From Pseudomonas chlororaphis subsp. aurantiaca (lineage in GTDB: Bacteria > Pseudomonadota > Gammaproteobacteria > Pseudomonadales > Pseudomonadaceae): 64,000 bases of DNA. Shown here piece by piece: positions 53,265 through 61,104 of this stretch. The notes under the pieces were generated by a model. The model did not search any database, was not told where the DNA came from, and saw nothing but the letters and a program-made list of their open reading frames with translations. Position 1 is the stretch's first letter. Each line of letters starts with the position of its first letter. Location of the stretch: positions 4,960,001 through 5,024,000 of the forward strand of contig NZ_CP059162.1 of assembly GCF_013466605.1 (NCBI RefSeq), in the 5' to 3' direction. A program made the position numbers and the translations under genes.

Positions 53265-53918
53265 ATGGCCCTGGCAATTTTTGATCTGGACGAGACCCTG
53301 ATCCACGGCGACTGCGCCACCCTCTGGAGCGAACAGATGGGGCGCCTGGGCTGGGTCGACAGCGAGTCCTTCATGCGCCGTAACAATGAACTGATGGACG
53401 CCTACAGCCACGGCAAGCTGGCCATGGAGGAGTTCATGGCCTTCAGCCTGGAGCCGATGGCCGGCCGCACCCCGGAAGAGGTCGGGCACCTGGTCGGCCC
53501 CTGGGTCGAGGACGTGATCGAGCCGATCATTTTCAGCGACGCCTGCAAGGCCATCGCCGCACACCGCAAGGCCGGCGACCGGATCCTGGTGATCTCGGCC
53601 TCGGGCACTCATCTGGTCCAGCCCATTGCCGAACGCCTGGGCATCGATGAAGTCCTGGGGATCGAGCTGGAGGTGCTGCACGGGGTCTACAGCGGCAATA
53701 CCCTGGGCACCCTGACCTACCGCGAAGGCAAGGTCACCCGCCTGCTGGAATGGCTGGATGCCGAAGAAGAAAACCTCGAAGGTGCGAGCTTCTATTCCGA
53801 TTCGCGCAACGATTTGCCGTTGCTGCTGAAGGTCGACTATCCGCACGTGGTCAACCCGGACCCGGTGCTGCGCGATCACGCGGAAAAGGCCGGCTGGCCG
53901 ATTCACCAGTGGAAATAA
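53265..53918 (+). CDS. HAD-IB family phosphatase
   Basis: A 217-residue haloacid-dehalogenase-fold phosphatase of subfamily IB (SerB-like). Motif I is FDLDETLIHGD (Asp7, Asp9), motif II VISASGTHL, and motif IV FYSDSRNDLPLL. It lies 37 bp after the ATPase gene, so it probably belongs to the operon and could remove phosphate from the product released by the upstream phosphodiesterase. AGAGAGAG-like ribosome binding site precedes the ATG. Confidence 0.9.
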   Translation: MALAIFDLDETLIHGDCATLWSEQMGRLGWVDSESFMRRNNELMDAYSHGKLAMEEFMAFSLEPMAGRTPEEVGHLVGPWVEDVIEPIIFSDACKAIAAHRKAGDRILVISASGTHLVQPIAERLGIDEVLGIELEVLHGVYSGNTLGTLTYREGKVTRLLEWLDAEEENLEGASFYSDSRNDLPLLLKVDYPHVVNPDPVLRDHAEKAGWPIHQWK

Positions 53919-53924
53919 GCGCCA

Positions 53925-54027
53925 CTGTAGCCGCTGCCGCAGGCTGCGATCGCCCACAACGTGGGCGCAAGATCTGAAGATCGCTGAAGCCCTTCGGGCT
54001 TATCGCAGCCTGCGGCAGCGGCTACAG
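53925..54027. repeat. REP-like element, family B (perfect 26-bp arms)
   Basis: The arms 53925-53950 and 54002-54027 are perfectly complementary (left arm begins ctgtagccgctgccgcaggc). Two smaller hairpins lie between them. It fills the gap between the convergent HAD and quinone oxidoreductase genes. Confidence 0.9.
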
Positions 54028-54029
54028 GA

Positions 54030-54992
54030 TCATGCCAACGTCTCGTCGATCAACAGCACCAGCTTGCCCGACACCTGGTTGGTCGCCAGCTCGGCAAAGG
54101 CCGCCTCGGCGTCCTTGATCGGGAAGGTCATGGCCAGTTGCGGGCTCAGGCGCCCTTCGGCGAACAGCGGCCAGACATGCTGGCTGAGGTCGCTGAACAG
54201 ATCGGCCTTGAACTGTTCGTCGCGGCTGCGCAGGGTCGAGCCCAGCAACTGGATGCGCTTGCCAAGGATCTGCGCCAGGTCCACTTGGGCCTCGCGCCCG
54301 CCCATCAGCCCGATCAGCACCCAGCGCCCGTCCAGGGCCAGCAGCTTGACGTTGTGCGCTGCATAGTTGGCGCCGACCGGATCCAGGATCACATCGAACG
54401 GCCCGAAGTCCCGCAGGCCTTCCAGGCCATCGGTGCGCACCACGCCGCCCTGGGCGCCCAGCGCCTCACAGTAGGCCAGGCGATCGGCGGAACCGACGCT
54501 GACCCAGCACGGGTTGCCAAACGCCTTGCACAACTGGATCGCGGCCGAACCGACGCCGCTGGCGCCAGCGTGCAGCAAAACCTTTTCCCCCGGTTTGAGG
54601 GCCGCCAGCTGGAACAGGTTCAGCCAGGCGGTGCTGTACACCTCCGGCAGCGCCGCCGCTTCCGCCAGGGACAGGCCTTCCGGCACCGGCAGGACATGAC
54701 GGGCATCGACCACCACTTCCTCGGCCATGCCGCCCCCGGCCAGCAGCGCGCAGACCCGATCGCCGACCTGCCACGCAGAACCCGGGCCGACCTCGCTGAT
54801 CACGCCCGAACATTCCAGGCCCAGCACCTTGCTGGCGCCCGGTGGCGGCGGATAGAGCCCGGCCCGTTGCAACAGGTCGGCCCGGTTCAACCCCGCGGCC
54901 GCCACGCGGATTCGCACTTGTCCTACGTCGCACGTCGGACTTGGCTCTTCAACCCACTCCACATGACCTTCAACGCCTTGCAATGCTTTCAC
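54030..54992 (-). CDS. NAD(P)H:quinone oxidoreductase (zinc-free MDR family)
   Basis: A 320-residue medium-chain dehydrogenase/reductase of the PIG3/QOR type. GLNRADLLQRAGLYPPPPGAS and LGLECSGVISEVG are the N-terminal hallmarks; the nucleotide-binding motif is HAGASGVGSAAIQL. Catalytic zinc ligands are absent. It probably reduces quinones with NADPH. The GTG at 54992 has GGAGG six bases upstream. Confidence 0.9.
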   Translation of the reverse strand: MKALQGVEGHVEWVEEPSPTCDVGQVRIRVAAAGLNRADLLQRAGLYPPPPGASKVLGLECSGVISEVGPGSAWQVGDRVCALLAGGGMAEEVVVDARHVLPVPEGLSLAEAAALPEVYSTAWLNLFQLAALKPGEKVLLHAGASGVGSAAIQLCKAFGNPCWVSVGSADRLAYCEALGAQGGVVRTDGLEGLRDFGPFDVILDPVGANYAAHNVKLLALDGRWVLIGLMGGREAQVDLAQILGKRIQLLGSTLRSRDEQFKADLFSDLSQHVWPLFAEGRLSPQLAMTFPIKDAEAAFAELATNQVSGKLVLLIDETLA

Positions 54993-55018
54993 AGTGCCTC
55001 CATAGTGAGTCTGGACTG

Positions 55019-55046
55019 AGCCCGGAGCTGTAGCACCGGGCTTTTT
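55019..55046 (+). terminator. Rho-independent terminator upstream of prc
   Basis: gcccgg and ccgggc pair across a ten-base loop, followed by TTTTT. It points in the + direction in a region between divergent genes, where no upstream + gene ends. Confidence 0.72.
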
Positions 55047-55130
55047 GCATTATGCGACCGGCCCTTGTGGAACCGGCGACTTCAAAGACGGCCTAATATG
55101 CGTTATCAATTGCCCCCGCGTCGAATCAGC

Positions 55131-57215
55131 ATGAAGCATTTGTTCCCCAGCACCGCCCTCGCTCTTTTCATTGGTCTCGGTCTGCTGCCGATGTCGACCA
55201 ATACGTTCGCAGCCAATAGCTGGGACAAACTTCAGCCGGATCGCGACGAGGTAATTGCCAGCCTCAATGTCGTCGAGCTGCTCAAGCGTCATCACTACAG
55301 CAAGCCACCGCTGGACGACGCGCGCTCGGCGATCATCTATGACAGCTACCTGAAGCTGCTGGACCCGTCGCGCAGCTACTTCATGGCCAGCGATATCGCG
55401 GAATTCGACAAGTGGAAAACCCAGTTCGACGACTTCCTGAAAAGCGGTGACCTGAACGCCGGCTTCATCATCTACAAGCGCTACCTGGATCGCGTCAAGG
55501 CGCGCCTGGACTTTGCCCTGGCCGAGCTGGGCAAAGGCGTCGACAAACTCGACTTCACCACCAAGGAATCCTTGCTGATCGATCGCAAGGACGCGCCTTG
55601 GCTCAAGACCACCGCGGAACTCGACGACCTGTGGCGCAAGCGCGTCAAGGACGAAGTCCTGCGCATGAAGATCGCAGGCAAGGAACCCAAGCAGATTCAG
55701 GAAACGCTGACCAAGCGCTACAAGAATCAGCTCGCTCGCCTGGACCAGACCCGTGCCGAAGATATCTTCCAGGCGTACATCAACACCTTCGCCATGTCCT
55801 ACGACCCGCATACCAACTATCTATCGCCGGATAACGCGGAGAACTTCGACATCAACATGAGCCTGTCGCTGGAAGGCATCGGCGCCGTGCTGCAGAGCGA
55901 CAACGACCAGGTCAAGGTCGTGCGCCTGGTGCCGGCCGGCCCGGCGGACAAGACCAAGCAGGTGGCTCCGGCGGACAAGATCATCGGCGTCGCCCAGGGC
56001 GACAAGGAAATGGTCGACGTGGTCGGCTGGCGCCTGGACGAAGTGGTCAAGCTGATCCGCGGTCCGAAAGGCTCGGTGGTGCGCCTGGAAATCATCCCGG
56101 CGAGCAACGCGCCGAACGACCAGACCAGCAAGATCGTCTCCATCACCCGCGAAGCAGTGAAGCTGGAGGAGCAGGCGGCGAAGAAATCGATCCTCAACCT
56201 CAAGCAGGACGGCAAGGACTACAAGCTCGGGGTGATCGAGATCCCGGCCTTCTACCTGGACTTCAAGGCCTTCCGTGCCGGCGATCCGGACTACAAGAGC
56301 ACCACCCGTGACGTGAAGAAGCTGCTGACCGAGTTGCAGAAAGACAAGGTCGACGGCGTGGTCATCGATCTGCGCAACAACGGCGGCGGCTCCCTGCAGG
56401 AAGCCACCGAGCTGACCAGCCTGTTCATCGACAAGGGCCCTACCGTGCTGGTGCGTAACGCCGACGGCCGGGTCGACGTGCTCGAAGACGAAAACCCTGG
56501 CGCCTTCTACAAAGGGCCGATGGCGCTGCTGGTCAACCGCCTCTCGGCCTCGGCCTCGGAGATTTTCGCCGGTGCGATGCAGGACTATCACCGCGCGCTG
56601 ATCATCGGTGGCCAGACCTTCGGCAAAGGCACCGTGCAGACCATCCAGCCGCTCAACCATGGCGAGCTGAAACTGACCCTGGCCAAGTTCTACCGGGTTT
56701 CCGGGCAGAGCACCCAGCATCAGGGCGTGCTGCCGGACATCGATTACCCGTCGATCATCGACACCAAGGAAATCGGCGAAAGCGCCCTGCCCGAAGCCAT
56801 GCCGTGGGACACCATTCGTCCGGCCATCAAGCCGGCAGTGGATCCGTTCAAGCCTTTCCTCGCGCAGCTGAAATCCGAGCATGACGTACGCTCGGCCAAG
56901 GACGCCGAGTTCGTCTTCATCCGCGACAAGCTGGCCCTGGCCAAGAAGCTGATGGCGGAAAAAAACGTCAGCCTCAACGAGGCCGAGCGTCGGGCGCAGC
57001 ACGCCGACATCGAGGCCAAGCAGCTGGCGCTGGAAAACATCCGCCGCAAGGCCAAGGGTGAAGAGCCGCTCAAGGAGCTGAAGAAAGAAGACGAGGACGC
57101 CATCGCGGCCGCCGATCCGGACAAGACCAAGCCGGAAGACGACGCTTACCTGAGCGAAACCGGGCGAATCCTCCTCGATTACCTGAAGCTCAACACCGCG
57201 GTAGCCAAGCACTGA
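55131..57215 (+). CDS. prc: Tail-specific periplasmic protease Prc (AlgO)
   Basis: A 694-residue S41 carboxyl-terminal processing peptidase with a signal peptide ending NTFAA. It has an N-terminal helical domain, a PDZ domain (about residues 215-325) and the protease core. The catalytic triad is visible as Ser474 (RLSASASEIFAG), Asp485 (MQDY) and Lys499 (TFGKGTVQ), with the same Ser-Lys spacing of 25 as E. coli Prc. In Pseudomonas it degrades MucA forms and other periplasmic proteins. ATG 55098 would be an 11-residue longer alternative start. Confidence 0.94.
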   Translation: MKHLFPSTALALFIGLGLLPMSTNTFAANSWDKLQPDRDEVIASLNVVELLKRHHYSKPPLDDARSAIIYDSYLKLLDPSRSYFMASDIAEFDKWKTQFDDFLKSGDLNAGFIIYKRYLDRVKARLDFALAELGKGVDKLDFTTKESLLIDRKDAPWLKTTAELDDLWRKRVKDEVLRMKIAGKEPKQIQETLTKRYKNQLARLDQTRAEDIFQAYINTFAMSYDPHTNYLSPDNAENFDINMSLSLEGIGAVLQSDNDQVKVVRLVPAGPADKTKQVAPADKIIGVAQGDKEMVDVVGWRLDEVVKLIRGPKGSVVRLEIIPASNAPNDQTSKIVSITREAVKLEEQAAKKSILNLKQDGKDYKLGVIEIPAFYLDFKAFRAGDPDYKSTTRDVKKLLTELQKDKVDGVVIDLRNNGGGSLQEATELTSLFIDKGPTVLVRNADGRVDVLEDENPGAFYKGPMALLVNRLSASASEIFAGAMQDYHRALIIGGQTFGKGTVQTIQPLNHGELKLTLAKFYRVSGQSTQHQGVLPDIDYPSIIDTKEIGESALPEAMPWDTIRPAIKPAVDPFKPFLAQLKSEHDVRSAKDAEFVFIRDKLALAKKLMAEKNVSLNEAERRAQHADIEAKQLALENIRRKAKGEEPLKELKKEDEDAIAAADPDKTKPEDDAYLSETGRILLDYLKLNTAVAKH

Positions 57216-57283
57216 AATGATGGCAATTTAATGCTGACGCTCCTCGGAGCGTCATCAAACAGTCATCATTCTGTCGTGAAATA

Positions 57284-57332
57284 AAGGACCGGGCGCTGCT
57301 CTTGAATCAAGGGCACGCCCGGTCCTTTTTTT
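57284..57332 (+). terminator. Rho-independent terminator of prc
   Basis: aaaggaccgggcg and cgcccggtcctttttt: a 12-bp stem with a 20-base loop and a U-tract. Confidence 0.88.
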
Positions 57333-57348
57333 ATCGACAGAGATCGCC

Positions 57349-59175
57349 ATGACCACGACCGAACAGCTGAGTGCCTTGAGCTCAATCCTGGCTCAAAGCG
57401 GTTTGCACAGTCTGTTCCAACCGATCCTCTGCCTCTCCGAACGGCGCATTCTCGGCTATGAAGCCTTGAGCCGTGGTCCGTCCAACAGCCCGCTGCACTC
57501 CCCTGTCGCCCTGTTTGCCGTGGCCCGCCAGGTCGGGCGCCTCAGCGAGCTGGAAATCGCCTGCCGCCAGAGCGCCTGCAAGGGTTTCAGCGAGCAGCGG
57601 TTGCCCGGCAAGCTGTTCCTCAACGTCTCTCCGGAATCGCTGCTGGAGGCCGCCCACCAGCCCGGGCGCACCCTGCAATTGCTGCAGGACTTCGGTATCC
57701 CGCCAAGCCAGGTGGTGATCGAACTCACCGAACAGACGCCGATCGATGACTTCCAACTGCTGCACGATGCACTGCATCACTATCGGGACATGGGGTTCTC
57801 GATCGCCCTGGACGACCTCGGCGCCGGTTATTCGAGCCTGCGCCTGTGGTCCGAGCTGCGCCCGGACTACGTGAAGATCGACCGGCACTTCATCGACGGC
57901 ATTCATCAGGATGCCCTCAAGCGCGAGTTCGTCGGTTCGATCCTGCAAATTGCCAAGGCCTCCCGCGCCCAGGTGATCGCCGAGGGCATCGAAGTGGCGG
58001 AAGAGCTGGCGCTGCTCACGGAAATGGGCGTGGACCTGCTGCAGGGTTACCTGCTCTGCCGCCCCCAGGAGCATCCACCCCGCGATGGCCGCAACCTGCT
58101 GCCCAAGCGCGAAAGTCCCCCCGCGACGCTCAACGACGAAGGCAGCGACCTCAGTGCCCTGCTCAACGAACAACCAGCGGTAGCGCGCGACATACCGACG
58201 GCCACGGTGCTGGAAGCCTTCCGCCGCCAGGCCAACCTCAATTCGCTGGCGGTGCTCGACGAACAGGGCCAGCCCTGCGGCATCGTGCACCGCCATTCGT
58301 TGTCCGATGCCCTGCTCAAGCCCTTCGCCACCGACCTGTTTGCCCGCAAGCCCATCAGCCGACTGATGAACGACGACTTCCTGGCGGTGGAGCTCAGCCA
58401 GTCGCTGCAACAAGTCAGCCGCCTGATCACCAGCCGCGCCCGGCAACGGATCGAGGAGGATTTCATCATCACCCTCAACGGCGGCTACCTGGGCCTGGGG
58501 CGAGTGATCGATGTGCTCAAGCTGATTACCGAGCTGAAGATCCAACAGGCGCGTTATGCCAACCCCTTGACCCTGCTGCCTGGCAACGTGCCGATCCAGC
58601 AGTGCCTGACCCACTTGCTGCAACAAGGGCGGGAATCGCTGATCTGTTACGTGGACATCGACAGCTTCAAGCCCTTCAACGATATCTATGGCTACGGCCG
58701 TGGCGATGAAGTGCTGCTGTGTCTGGCGCACTGCCTGAATGACCGGGTGGACCCCAGCCGCGATTTCGTCGGCCATATCGGCGGCGACGATTTTTTCCTG
58801 GTATTGGGCCCCGAGGACTGGCAAAAGCGCCTGAACCAGCTGCTGGACGACTTCCACAGCCAGTGCCGGCGTTTCTATCGCAGCGAACACCTGGAAGCCG
58901 GCTGCTTCATCGCCCCCAACCGCCAGGGTATTCGCCAGGAGTTCGCCTTGCTGTCACTGTCCATTGGCGTGGTGCATCTGTATCCACAGGCCTGTGGGCA
59001 ACTCGATGCCAGCCAATTGGCCGAGCTGGCCTCGCAAGCCAAGCATCACGCCAAGAACGTGCCGGGCTACAGCATTCATGTGATCGACAGCCGCCAGGTG
59101 GCCGGCGGCTTTACGGCTGACGCGGACCCGCTAGCGGATCCGCTGTACTCGACTGATTCAGCTGCGCCAGCTTGA
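57349..59175 (+). CDS. EAL-CBS-GGDEF domain protein (degenerate GGDDF)
   Basis: A 608-residue cytoplasmic c-di-GMP protein. The EAL domain (about residues 10-245) keeps EALSRGP (Glu38), LFLNVSP, ELTE, DDLGAGYSSL, YVKIDR and EGIE, so phosphodiesterase activity is likely. A CBS pair spans about residues 270-400. The C-terminal GGDEF domain reads GGDDF at 478-482 and has no RxxD inhibitory site, so cyclase activity is doubtful. It follows prc, as in P. aeruginosa. Its end overlaps the convergent Sel1 gene by 65 bp. Confidence 0.9.
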   Translation: MTTTEQLSALSSILAQSGLHSLFQPILCLSERRILGYEALSRGPSNSPLHSPVALFAVARQVGRLSELEIACRQSACKGFSEQRLPGKLFLNVSPESLLEAAHQPGRTLQLLQDFGIPPSQVVIELTEQTPIDDFQLLHDALHHYRDMGFSIALDDLGAGYSSLRLWSELRPDYVKIDRHFIDGIHQDALKREFVGSILQIAKASRAQVIAEGIEVAEELALLTEMGVDLLQGYLLCRPQEHPPRDGRNLLPKRESPPATLNDEGSDLSALLNEQPAVARDIPTATVLEAFRRQANLNSLAVLDEQGQPCGIVHRHSLSDALLKPFATDLFARKPISRLMNDDFLAVELSQSLQQVSRLITSRARQRIEEDFIITLNGGYLGLGRVIDVLKLITELKIQQARYANPLTLLPGNVPIQQCLTHLLQQGRESLICYVDIDSFKPFNDIYGYGRGDEVLLCLAHCLNDRVDPSRDFVGHIGGDDFFLVLGPEDWQKRLNQLLDDFHSQCRRFYRSEHLEAGCFIAPNRQGIRQEFALLSLSIGVVHLYPQACGQLDASQLAELASQAKHHAKNVPGYSIHVIDSRQVAGGFTADADPLADPLYSTDSAAPA

Positions 59176-59542
59176 CCTCGGCCAGGGGATGTCCGGCCTT
59201 CGCCGCCAGGGTCCACCAACGGGCGGCTTGCGCCGCATCTGCGGCCTTGCTGGGTGAACCGGCCAGGCTGATGACGCCCATCTGATAGGCCGCCTTGGCA
59301 TCCCCGGCCAAGCCGGCAAGACGCAACAGCCGTATGCCTTCTTCGCGAGCCCCCAGGCCCTGGCCACGAAAGGTCAGGATATGACCATAAAAGCTCTGCG
59401 CCCCGACGTCCCCCAGGTTCGCCATGCGCGCCAGTTGCCCTTCCAGCCAGCGCCAGCCCCGGGGTTGACGCACAAACCAGGACCAATGAAACAACCGGCG
59501 GGCCAGCCAGTAGCCGGCCCGCGCCTTCAGGCGCCAGTACAC
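59111..59542 (-). CDS. Sel1-like repeat protein
   Basis: A 143-residue helical protein with Sel1/TPR-like repeats: NLGDVGAQSFYGHILTFRGQ, REEGIRLLRLAGLAGDAKAAY and AAQAARWWTLAAKAGHPLAE. The N-terminus is Trp/Arg-rich. Start is the GTG at 59542, which abuts the stop of the upstream gene. The last ~20 codons lie inside the end of the EAL gene on the other strand. Confidence 0.82.
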   Translation of the reverse strand: MYWRLKARAGYWLARRLFHWSWFVRQPRGWRWLEGQLARMANLGDVGAQSFYGHILTFRGQGLGAREEGIRLLRLAGLAGDAKAAYQMGVISLAGSPSKAADAAQAARWWTLAAKAGHPLAEVKLAQLNQSSTADPLAGPRQP

Positions 59543-59914
59543 TCAGGCTTCCGCCGACTCAGGGTATTCGTACTCGAATACACGCACCACTTCCGAGGCA
59601 TGCCATGAGGCGGCCGCCACCCCGTCGGAAGGCCCCGAGAAACGCCCGAGGCGCTCCACACACTCGAAAAAACCGGTGCGCGGCAAACGGCTCGCCCCCT
59701 GGCTGATCACCAGCGAACTGCGCAACGGCTGCTCCGCGCGCGCATCCAGCGCGGCCAGATGCTCGAGGGCCGCCGTCAGGGTCTGCATGGCGGGGCTGGG
59801 TAGCTGCAAGCGCTCAAGCAGAGCGCGATAGGTCAAAAGATGGCGTTGCCGACGGGCCTGGTCGAGTTCCCCCAACAGGCCATCCCAATGTTGACGACTG
59901 ATCCTTACGCTCAC
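59543..59914 (-). CDS. Hypothetical protein, 123 residues
   Basis: No recognised family. The N-terminal half is helical and basic (SVRISRQHWDGLLGELDQAR); the C-terminal half has a mixed segment GFFECVERLGRFSG and an acidic end. Its ATG overlaps the stop of the upstream HTH gene (ATGA) and its own stop abuts the Sel1 gene start, so the three are translated together. Confidence 0.76.
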   Translation of the reverse strand: MSVRISRQHWDGLLGELDQARRQRHLLTYRALLERLQLPSPAMQTLTAALEHLAALDARAEQPLRSSLVISQGASRLPRTGFFECVERLGRFSGPSDGVAAASWHASEVVRVFEYEYPESAEA

Positions 59915-60252
59915 GATTCATCCCTCCAACCCGGAACCGTCAATTCCCAGGCCAGGCTACGGCGTATAGCGGCGTCCGGTTGACGCTCACCGCTTTCAAT
60001 CATGGCCAGATATGACGGACTGATACCTACCGTACGGGCAAGCGCCTCGATGGCGATGCCCTTGGTTTCACGCAAACTGCGGAGTTGATCCAGACCCGGA
60101 AGCGGCTGGTCGGCTGCGGTCGCGACAAGCCCCCTGGCCTCTCGCGGAGATTGATCGGTGATACCTGCGGCCTTTAGCAAAGCCTGATACTGAGCCCATG
60201 GCAGAACCGCATACTCGGGCTCGCCACCGCGTGCAATTATCTGAATATCCAT
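59911..60252 (-). CDS. XRE-type HTH regulator with antitoxin-like N-terminus
   Basis: A 113-residue protein. Residues 1-35 (MDIQIIARGGEPEYAVLPW, AQYQALLKAAG) resemble the short beta-rich N-terminus found in many type II antitoxins and related regulators; residues about 55-105 form a Cro/C1 HTH (LRETKGIAIEALARTVGISP, SYLAMIESGERQP). The ATG at 60252 is preferred over the longer frame to 60273. First gene of a three-gene overlapping operon. Confidence 0.83.
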   Translation of the reverse strand: MDIQIIARGGEPEYAVLPWAQYQALLKAAGITDQSPREARGLVATAADQPLPGLDQLRSLRETKGIAIEALARTVGISPSYLAMIESGERQPDAAIRRSLAWELTVPGWRDES

Positions 60253-60359
60253 TACTACCCCGTAGGACGACACATAACGAGTCGGACTTTTCCTTATGAA
60301 GTGTAATCCTAACAGTCACTAAGGTCGCGGGGGCATCGTTGTATGGATCCGAATTCACC

Positions 60360-60815
60360 TCAGTTTTTCTTCGGACCTTCCAATTGCAGTTGTTCCGGGG
60401 TGTCGGGCAAACGCTCCACCACCGCCAGCTTCTCCGGTTGCTGGCGATTGCGCCAGGCACGAAAGGCGCTGAGTTCGCCGTCCAGGGTTTTCATGATCCA
60501 GGCCAGCACGGCGATGTCGTCGAGCATGCCGAACATGGGCAGGAAGTCCGGAATGGCATCCAGAGGACTGAGGAAATACATCAGGCCCGCGACCACCGAC
60601 AGCAGCGCCTTGGGGCTGATGGCGCGGTACTCGCCACGCCAGTAAGCCAGGCACAGGGCCTGCAGCAGGCGCAGATCGTCCTTGAACTTGCCGAGACGGC
60701 CGCCCTGCAAGGCGCCTTTGCTGGCCACGGCGAACAACAGGGTCGGCAGGCGGCCACGGCTGAGCAAACGACCGGCCAGGGGCAGGAAACGGGCAAAATT
60801 CCAGGGTGCTTTCAT
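60360..60815 (-). CDS. YkvA family (DUF1232) membrane protein
   Basis: A 151-residue protein whose core VAGLMYFLSPLDAIPDFLPM followed by FGMLDDIAVL is the DUF1232/YkvA signature. Function is unknown. GGGAG seven bases before the ATG at 60815 sets the start. An inverted pair of DnaA boxes lies just upstream. Confidence 0.87.
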   Translation of the reverse strand: MKAPWNFARFLPLAGRLLSRGRLPTLLFAVASKGALQGGRLGKFKDDLRLLQALCLAYWRGEYRAISPKALLSVVAGLMYFLSPLDAIPDFLPMFGMLDDIAVLAWIMKTLDGELSAFRAWRNRQQPEKLAVVERLPDTPEQLQLEGPKKN

Positions 60816-60833
60816 CGTCACTCCCACTGAAAT

Positions 60834-60858
60834 GTTATCCACACAAATTGTGGATAAC
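60834..60858. promoter_or_regulatory. Inverted pair of perfect DnaA boxes
   Basis: TTATCCACA at 60835-60843 and TGTGGATAA at 60849-60857, five bases apart and in opposite orientation; with flanking G and C the arms reach ten bases. Located 20 bases upstream of the YkvA-family start. Confidence 0.75.
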
Positions 60859-61057
60859 CTTGTGAACAGAGCCGCTTTTCACTGCTGAAAGCCCCGTTTT
60901 ACAAGGGCTCGGCTCAGATCGGGCGTTTTTTACTCACATAAAAAAACCCATAATTTCATTGACTTGGCAGCCTCATGCGGCTAGCTGCAGTGCGTCCTGT
61001 TAAGACTATGCCTTATGCCGTGGGTTCGCATTTTTTCCCGGACCAACGACCAGATAC

Positions 61058-61087
61058 GACAACGCCCCGTAAGGACGGGGCGTTGTC
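61058..61087. terminator. Strong hairpin after the FKBP gene
   Basis: gacaacgccccgt and acggggcgttgtc pair perfectly over 13 bp with loop AAGG. It lies 17 bases beyond the FKBP stop. No U-tract follows on the minus strand, so termination or 3' stabilisation are both possible. Confidence 0.6.
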
Positions 61088-61104
61088 ATTGAACCAGACG
61101 AAGA

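Noticed and set aside
55821..57212. 463-codon minus-strand open frame
   Set aside because: Shadow of prc; the prc catalytic triad and domain order are intact on the + strand.
60834..60858. Replication origin
   Set aside because: Only two DnaA boxes, no AT-rich unwinding element and none of the usual origin genes (dnaA, dnaN, rpmH, gidA) nearby.
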